Assembly (NCBI GenBank): GCA_003427395.1
Contig: BFEA01000343.1
Location: 1,086,611-1,108,473, forward strand
Direction: 5' to 3'
DNA: 21,863 bases
DNA from: Chara braunii
Lineage: Eukaryota; Streptophyta; Charophyceae; Charales; Characeae
In this document: in pieces, positions 18,801 through 21,863 of the stretch
Layout of the letters: every line of letters begins with the position of its first letter
Position numbering within the stretch: the stretch's first letter is position 1
The notes under the pieces: generated by a model
What the model saw: the letters and a program-made list of their open reading frames with translations, nothing else
Database searches by the model: none
Told to the model about the DNA's origin: nothing
Translations under genes and position numbers: made by a program

Positions 18801-19272
18801 GTAGGTAAGAGCGGATGCCTCCGATGAAGGAGGAACCCTGAAAACATTAAAGTGGGCAGTTTTTTTTTTGTTTTTTTTTTTTGGCAATTTATGATGCTGT
18901 GTCTGCAGACTCGGCACCGTCACCAGGTCCCGACAGCGGTACCAACGAGCCAGGTATCTCCTGATCGCTCTTGGCTGAAACCCGCTGTTCTGTACTGTCA
19001 GCGACCAATCTGTGGAAATCATCAGCTTTACAGCATATTTCACCCCTCTGCACGCCCCATCGGGTGGGTAAGTTTCTCCCCCCTCTATATTTTGCCGAAT
19101 TCCTGAGATTCCATAGGGTCCACAGAATAGCCCCCCCCCCAGAATAGCCCCCCCCCACCCCCCTCAGGGAGAAGTGTGGGCATTTGGCACTCACCGTGGC
19201 TGTGAACTGCTTGTCCAGCAACCCTCCATCCCTGCAGAATTTTGCGAATTTCCCACCATCCATATTTACCAA
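11881..19272 (-). CDS. TPPP: TPPP / p25-alpha family protein, four exons, 5' end missing
   Basis: Spliced coding sequence join(19195-19272, 16142-16306, 15055-15099, 11881-11982), minus strand, giving 129 residues and a TGA stop. Family knowledge: p25-alpha/TPPP proteins bind and bundle microtubules and are linked to cilia and flagella. Seen: exon order follows the family, with MDGGKFAKFCRDGG, then AVDLIFSKVKPKG and INYDEFVQALELIAE, then VPDAVKFHDDKSLYT, then the C-terminal GVHARGGPTTVDN and RSPSDIRGRKM. All introns are phase 0, start GTGAGT, end TAG or CAG, and measure 2888, 1042 and 3072 bp. The family normally has some 15-40 residues before this start. The reading frame enters 19272 through a CAG acceptor with an upstream in-frame stop, so a first exon lies upstream but was not found. 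The C-terminal segment is shared with apicortins, but no doublecortin domain follows the stop, so TPPP is favoured. Confidence 0.9.
12106..12220. mobile_element. MITE-like palindromic element
   Basis: TTGCCACACCACTCTCGAA and TTCGAGAGTGGTGTGGCAA are perfect 19-bp inverted ends around a roughly 75-base centre. It lies in the last TPPP intron and has no coding capacity. Confidence 0.75.
12585..12625 (-). mobile_element. family B 3'-end fragment
   Basis: Minus strand: GCTGACGGTTTACCAGGCAG, CTCTGTTTGATGATATATAC. Only the tail of the unit is present, bordered by AT-rich repeats. Confidence 0.65.
12645..12763 (-). mobile_element. family B unit with truncated hammerhead
   Basis: On the minus strand, GCCTC, CTGATGA (12752-12758), stem II, GAA and ACAGT (12727-12731) are followed by the full body ending CTGTTTGTGACGATATA. 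The stem I 5' strand and cleavage site are absent because the unit starts inside stem I. Sense to the TPPP gene. Confidence 0.8.
12789..12886 (+). mobile_element. family B unit, starts in ribozyme 3' half
   Basis: Begins ACGACGAAACAGTTTGTCAC and runs to GTTCTGTTTGTGACGATATA. It is head-to-head with the unit at 12645-12763, with about 25 bp of AT-rich spacer. Confidence 0.78.
12885..12995 (-). mobile_element. family B unit with degenerate hammerhead
   Basis: Minus strand: GGGTTCAGCCAC then CTGATGAGTCAG, an altered stem II (one A-A mismatch) with an enlarged loop, then GACGAAACAGTTTGTCAC and the body. Against the intact copy it lacks the bases that form the cleavage site and the stem I 5' strand. 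Sense to TPPP. Confidence 0.72.
12999..13080 (+). mobile_element. family B body fragment
   Basis: CAGTTTGTCACAGCCCCTCG onward to GCTCTGTTTGACGATATTTA. No ribozyme core. Head-to-head with the preceding unit. Confidence 0.72.
13140..13191 (+). ncRNA. type III hammerhead ribozyme, intact core, GUU cleavage site
   Basis: Stem III ACUGU/ACAGU (13140-13144 with 13187-13191), H17 = U13145, stem I GAGG/CCUC (13146-13149 with 13156-13159, loop GUUCAG), core CUGAUGA (13160-13166), stem II GUCGG/CCGAC (13167-13171 with 13179-13183, loop UGAAACU), GAA (13184-13186). A GUU triplet obeys the NUH rule but usually cleaves more slowly than GUC. This is the 5' part of a family B repeat in the last TPPP intron, antisense to that gene. 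Confidence 0.9.
13140..13275 (+). mobile_element. family B unit with intact hammerhead
   Basis: Carries the ribozyme at 13140-13191, then CACAGCCCCTCGTTTGTTGT, a CT-rich run, TGCCTACGGTTTACTGGGCA, GTTCTGTTTG and an AT-rich end. GTCACA near the start of the body can pair with TGTGAC near the end in sister copies, so the body may fold into a closed stem. Confidence 0.85.
13283..13356 (+). mobile_element. family B body fragment
   Basis: Starts CAGCCCCTCGTTTGTTGTCC and ends GTTCTGTTTGTGACGATATA. No ribozyme. Preceded and followed by ATATA repeats. Confidence 0.75.
13368..13490 (+). mobile_element. family B unit with truncated hammerhead
   Basis: CAGCCTC, CTGATGA (13376-13382), stem II GTCGG/CCGAC, GAAACAGT, full body, then GACGATATA running into (AT)n. 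The 5' strand of stem I and the cleavage site are missing; TATACATACA takes their place. Confidence 0.82.
13484..13535. repeat. (AT)n and a short family B scrap
   Basis: An (AT)n tract from about 13484 to 13505, then CAGTTTGTCACAGTTCGG, the beginning of another family B body, soon lost. Confidence 0.6.
13560..14139. other. TPPP intron DNA, nothing recognised
   Basis: A C run at about 13948-13964 and CCACC-rich DNA. Short open frames only. Confidence 0.5.
14140..14250. mobile_element. MITE-like element, CTACCGTCTTC ends
   Basis: The left end CTACCGTCTTCCCTTGAACA pairs with the right end ending GGGGGAAGACAGTAG. The arms extend about 35 bases (CGCACCCTAAAAAT with AATAAGGGTGCG). In the last TPPP intron. 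Shares its terminal motif with 20002-20116. Confidence 0.75.
14741..14812. repeat. 22-bp A-rich minisatellite
   Basis: AGAATAATTAAAAAAAAAG repeated three times plus a partial copy. An (AGT)n tract follows at 14813-14840. Confidence 0.9.
14970..14995. repeat. poly-A with one undetermined base
   Basis: A run interrupted by N at about 14994, just downstream (gene sense) of the 15055-15099 exon. Confidence 0.85.
15055..15099 (-). CDS. TPPP: TPPP micro-exon: VPDAVKFHDDKSLYT
   Basis: A 45-base exon of 15 codons, flanked by acceptor ATGCAG and donor ACG|GTGAGT, phase 0. It supplies the short V-x-FHDDKS-YT segment that precedes G-V-x-x-R-G-G-P in p25-alpha proteins. It is too short to be found by ORF length alone and is recognised from the joined protein. 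Confidence 0.87.
15130..15500. other. AT-rich intron DNA
   Basis: T tract at 15147-15160, then AT-rich sequence. Nothing recognised. Confidence 0.5.
15530..15560. repeat. poly-C tract
   Basis: An almost uninterrupted C run in a CT-rich area, between TPPP exons. Confidence 0.9.
15792..15872. repeat. (AC)n microsatellite
   Basis: Long nearly pure (AC)n, directly joined to the family A fragment at 15871. Confidence 0.95.
15871..15926 (+). mobile_element. family A fragment inside (AC)n, in a TPPP intron
   Basis: Starts at ACGAAACAGT, the 3' half of a hammerhead, directly after a long (AC)n tract. It continues GTGACAGTCGGGGC, a T tract, then AGTGTATAGTGAATATGAC AAC and (AC)n again. Truncated within the ribozyme. 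Confidence 0.72.
16142..16306 (-). CDS. TPPP: TPPP exon: central p25-alpha helical region
   Basis: 55 codons, phase 0 at both ends. The acceptor is CTCTAG|GCC and the donor is ACG|GTGAGT. The residues AVDLIFSKVKPKGDRKINYD are a highly diagnostic p25-alpha stretch, followed by EFVQALELIAEAKG and a Gly/Ser-rich end (GAGGPSSSGT). Reading on past the donor gives unrelated residues, which supports the splice site. Confidence 0.93.
16307..16864. other. TPPP intron DNA, nothing recognised
   Basis: No domain, repeat family or RNA gene seen. Confidence 0.5.
16910..17047. repeat. palindrome in tandem unit 1
   Basis: ATTACTATTTACTATTTTTG, then GCGC-T-tract and a TCACTC arm, is mirrored by GAGTGACGT, an A tract, AAAATAGTAAATAGTAAT. 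Arms of about 40 bases around a roughly 55-base centre; MITE-like. Confidence 0.7.
17228..17369. repeat. palindrome in tandem unit 2
   Basis: Same structure as unit 1 and better preserved. TTTTTTTTACGTCACTC pairs with GAGTGACGTAAAAAAAA, and the flanking ATTACTATTTACTATTTTTG arm has its complement at the right, with one extra AGTAAATACTA insertion. Confidence 0.72.
17540..18050. other. TPPP intron DNA
   Basis: GCAAATTCCGTTGCCCCGTG and GTACACAGG near 17788 recur as GCAAATTCCTTTGCCCCGCG and GTACATTGAG near 17819, a short direct repeat. Otherwise nothing. Confidence 0.6.
18053..18131. mobile_element. short inverted-repeat element
   Basis: AATCTACGGTCAGAAATGA and TCATTTCTGACCGCAGATT are near-perfect inverted ends (18 of 19 paired) around 41 bases. 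In a TPPP intron. Confidence 0.7.
18140..18252. repeat. (TTTG)n and poly-A tracts
   Basis: (TTTG)n at 18140-18169; A run at 18227-18250. Confidence 0.9.
18359..18510. repeat. 55-bp direct duplication separated by (TTTTC)n
   Basis: GCGAACATCATCAAGGTGGA ... TTTTAAGAAAT occurs at 18359-18413 and 18456-18510. Each copy is preceded by a (TTTTC)n tract (18286-18350 and 18415-18455). Confidence 0.88.
18511..19194. other. TPPP intron DNA
   Basis: Homopolymer runs (T at 18548-18559, A at 18649-18660, T at 18859-18882). AGAATAGCCCCCCCCC is duplicated at 19123-19139 and 19141-19157. No gene seen. Confidence 0.5.
19195..19272 (-). CDS. TPPP: TPPP exon (first one visible): start of p25-alpha domain
   Basis: 26 codons, beginning LVNMDGGKFAKFCRDGG and ending KQFTAT. 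The acceptor is ATACAG just upstream of 19272, and an in-frame TGA 12 bases further up shows that the exon cannot extend. The donor is ACG|GTGAGT at 19195/19194. The FAKFC-D pattern matches the start of the helical part of the p25-alpha domain. An ATG sits at codon 4, so translation starting here is possible, but an upstream exon is more likely. Confidence 0.88.
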
Positions 19273-19473
19273 CTGTATGACGATTCACCTCATCAGTAGG
19301 ACATTCAAATGAAAAAAAAAGGGAAAAACAAACAAAGCCAAGAAAAGAAGAGAGGAAAAAATGGAATCAGTATGGTATGCAAAAAAAAAAAAAAAAAAAA
19401 AAGGTCCCAATCAGTACGACATGCAATTTGAAAGAACATCCTAGTTATAGAAAACAGATGGAAATAATGAAGA

Positions 19474-19507
<34 letters not shown>
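19273..19507. other. upstream TPPP intron, no first exon found
   Basis: A runs at 19312-19321 and 19381-19402, and GA repeats at 19470-19508. Confidence 0.5.
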
Positions 19508-19508
<1 letters not shown>

Positions 19509-19671
19509 GGAATGCAGAGCATATGCGCAAGCAGTGCAAATATAAAAAATACCACCTTGGAAAACTTGCAAGTTCTAGGCCTGCAGCTGTGATGACCAGG
19601 TGCAGACAGCTGTCTGCACCTGGGCCGAGTTTGGACCGTGTGCACTGTTTGCACATATGCTCTGCATTCCC
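19508..19671. repeat. inverted repeat with a perfect 28-bp palindrome inside
   Basis: The 31-base arms at 19508-19538 (GGGAATGCAGAGCATATGCG...) and 19641-19671 are imperfect inverted copies. Between them, 19596-19623 is a perfect palindrome centred on CAGACAG|CTGTCTG. A GA microsatellite abuts the left arm. Confidence 0.8.
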
Positions 19672-20001
19672 TCTCTGCATTCCCTCGCTGCCAGATTCTG
19701 CAATTCCGACCGTAGATGAAAAGTCGATCTGGCGGTACATCCCCCCAGGGCCGTTGTGTGTTCCAATGCGGCCTATGTGTGCTTCGATTTTATAGTTTAG
19801 TCTTGGTTGATGGGTTTCGATTCTGATTTCATCAGAAAAATCATTTGCTTTCTCCTTATCTGATCAGTTAGAGCAATCTGAAAGGAAAGGGGTGCTTTGG
19901 TTTGGACGTGGATTTCTCCTCGGCTGATGACCAGGTGCAGGCGCAGGGGTTCTGCCATGTGTCGCACCGTTGGATAAGGGATTGTGTTAACCACGGGTAC
20001 A

Positions 20002-20116
20002 CTACCGTCTTCACCCGAATAGAACGCGCGTGGTCATTATCACAGCATCTGGACTGAAAGTTGGGCCAAATGCACAGCTATAATGACCGGGCGTTCTATT
20101 CAGGTGAAGACGGTAG
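20002..20116. mobile_element. MITE-like element, CTACCGTCTTC ends
   Basis: CTACCGTCTTCACCCGAATA at the left and TATTCAGGTGAAGACGGTAG at the right are inverted repeats. The arms continue through GAACGC, TGGTCATTAT and their complements. The centre differs from the copy at 14140-14250. Confidence 0.78.
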
Positions 20117-20718
20117 GGAGACACGCTCTTTGTGAACTCGAGATCGTAACAACGGAGAACAAGTTACCCTTGTCCAGGGGTACTCTACGGGGTTTGACTT
20201 GGATTTTGATTTATTTATAGACGCTTTTGCCCTGCTACGACTCCCACCTCGATGCATGTGGTGCAGAACGGTCCAAGTAGATTTTCAGGGAAGCTGAGGA
20301 GGGGAGAGCATGATTTCGCACGCAGCGGCGTCAATCCTTCTTCCTTATTTGGGAAGCAATCACTGCCCCTTGCCCATGCTAGATCCGTATCGAATAGGGA
20401 AGCTGTCTCCATGGGAGCAGTGGCTGAGGATCTTCCAGCCGTAGTGGGAAGAGGCGTGGGCTCATTTTGTGTTCAATTGCATAATTTGAGCCTTGGGCAA
20501 AAAAAATAAAAAAAAAAAAGTAAGAAAGCCCCATCCTTGAGGGTGGGGACTGCCGTGGTGGTGCAGCAGAAAGACGCGAGCCGAGTCAAGAACTGTGCCC
20601 TGGTTTTATCTTCTCTTGTTTGACATGTGCCACGTGGCAGAAATTGGCATTGGAATTAAAAGGGTCTCAGACATACTGGTGGTTGAAGATGTGGGCCGCC
20701 AAGGCCAATGGAACCCCT

Positions 20719-20753
<35 letters not shown>

Positions 20754-20984
20754 TTCTTTGACATCTTGGGGGTATTTTTCAGGCTGCTGACCCATGCCGG
20801 TCATGGAGCACCTGTGTGTTTATCTTCCCTTTTTTTTTCTTTTTTTTTTAAAGCACTCCATAGAGGGAATTTGCTGCTGATTCTGAGTTTTGGACATAAG
20901 TAACAGCAAAACGGGATTAAAAACGGTGTTTTTTTCCGGTTTTTTGGCTTTTCCCAGGCTCTCTCTCTCTTGGTTCATAGTGGT
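20117..20984. other. no gene recognised
   Basis: Open frames of 65-85 codons exist on both strands over 20215-20509, without a recognisable domain. A long C run lies at about 20720-20752. Confidence 0.45.
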
Positions 20985-21088
20985 CCGGGGCTAGGTCCCA
21001 CTTACACAAATTAAGCGATATTGACCGTAGATAGCAAAGGTCAACGGCCAGAATCTCTTAATCCGTGCAAGTGGGACCTTTCCCCCGG
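20985..21088. mobile_element. short inverted-repeat element
   Basis: CCGGGG, then AGGTCCCACTT and AATTAAG, are mirrored by CTTAATCCG, AAGTGGGACCT and CCCCGG. Similar CCGGAGCCAAGTCCCACTT sequence occurs near 17998, suggesting a dispersed family. Confidence 0.65.
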
Positions 21089-21297
21089 CTGATGGACGGG
21101 GCACCGGTTATGCCTCAATTTGTCCCGGGCATTGGCCAGAGCAGAGTATTGTGAGAGGCACCTGGTGTGGTCCCCGGCTTGTATAATAAAGATATTGCAT
21201 GATTAGAAAAGGAAAGGGCAAACTACTGCGCAGTCAACGGAGTCAAGGTTTTCAGTTTCTAATGTGTTCCAGTTGCGATTTATTTATTTATTTATTT

Positions 21298-21346
21298 TTA
21301 ATGCGCTGATAATCTTTAGCATCTGGTAGAGAGCTTTCTTACGGTC

Positions 21347-21377
<31 letters not shown>

Positions 21378-21420
21378 GCGCTGATAATCCTTAGCATCTG
21401 GTAGAGAGAGCTTTCTTATC
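21298..21420. repeat. direct repeat separated by poly-T
   Basis: GCGCTGATAATCTTTAGCAT plus CTGGTAGAGAGCTTTCTTA at about 21303-21341 recurs, nearly identical, at about 21378-21418 after a T run. Confidence 0.85.
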
Positions 21421-21471
21421 GACAAAGCAGTCCATCTGGTGGGAACGTGTTTTTTCTTCGCCTTTGACATT

Positions 21472-21749
21472 TTAAACCATCAGTACTTGGCCCAGCTATC
21501 AGCTGTGGAAAAAAATAGAGTAGAAACATTTCTAGTCGGATCGGATGAATTTGGTTGCTCCTGTAGTGGAAGTAGCACCAGTGCTTTTCCCAGACGTTTC
21601 TCTTGGACCTGAACATGCATTAGCTGCAAGTTTCGGGGGTCGCCATACCGGAGCGAAACGGCTGCCAGTCTAAAGAGGGGCCTGCGCCGGCTTTTTTGTT
21701 TGGTGCGGAGGGGACAATGGATTAAACCACCAGTACTTGGCCCAGCTAT
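21472..21749. repeat. 28-bp direct repeat pair
   Basis: TTAAACCATCAGTACTTGGC plus CCAGCTAT at 21472-21499 recurs at 21722-21749 with one difference. The stretch between and after, to 21863, shows no gene. Confidence 0.85.
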
Positions 21750-21863
21750 TGATGCCGAGCCTAAATACGCCCTGCGCGCCAAGCTTTGCCGAGCCTGGAA
21801 GGGGCGGGAACCGGTAGGGGGCATTTTGTGGTTGGCACAGGTACCGCCCCTTGTGCTGGACCT

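Noticed and set aside
11881-19272. apicortin (p25-alpha plus doublecortin)
   Set aside because: The full helical p25-alpha part is present and a TGA follows the C-terminal segment, with no doublecortin sequence found downstream.
19922-19935. CTGATGACCAGG as a hammerhead core
   Set aside because: No complementary stem II strand followed by GAAA within range.

Overview
This is a eukaryotic nuclear window. It is gene-poor, crowded with repeats, and has no bacterial gene organisation. The only gene I can reconstruct with confidence is on the minus strand: a tubulin polymerization-promoting protein (TPPP, p25-alpha family). Four exons lie at 19195-19272, 16142-16306, 15055-15099 and 11881-11982, joined by three GT-AG introns, all phase 0. 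TPPP proteins occur in organisms with cilia or flagella and related protists. Degenerate TTTAGGG-type telomeric repeats (4298-4590) also fit a protist or alga. TPPP plus TTTAGGG plus ordinary GT-AG introns suggests an alveolate such as a chromerid alga, but a green alga or another protist is not excluded.

The most interesting content is a set of small repeats carrying hammerhead self-cleaving ribozymes. Two copies keep every core element of a type III hammerhead: 9767-9819 (cleavage triplet GUC) and 13140-13191 (triplet GUU). At least six further copies are degenerate or truncated. They form two families. Family A (3380-3550, 3958-4118, 9727-9862, and fragments at 7561-7601, 7632-7675 and 15871-15926) ends in a conserved box, TATAGCGAATATGACAAC, which in several copies runs straight into (AC)n. 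Family B (113-247 and a cluster at 12585-13535) ends in CTGTTTGTGACGATATA and runs into (AT)n. This looks like a retrozyme-like, non-autonomous retroposon population whose 3' ends merge with microsatellites.

Layout: 1-4290 holds a family B relic, a 650-bp fold-back element, minisatellites, a dispersed repeat pair and two family A copies. 4298-4590 is an interstitial telomeric array. 4600-7560 is mostly low-complexity DNA with long GT and GA tracts. 7561-9870 holds family A tail fragments, a GC-rich inverted-repeat element with a tRNA-like region, a possible copia fragment, a triple hairpin and the best hammerhead. 9870-11880 is microsatellites and poly-A. 11881-19272 is the TPPP gene, with introns full of family B units, palindromic MITE-like elements and a 318-bp tandem repeat. 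19273-21863 holds more inverted-repeat elements and direct repeats. The first TPPP exon was not found.

The ribozyme repeats lie partly inside TPPP introns. The one intact ribozyme there is antisense to the gene, and the two sense-oriented copies have lost their cleavage sites.
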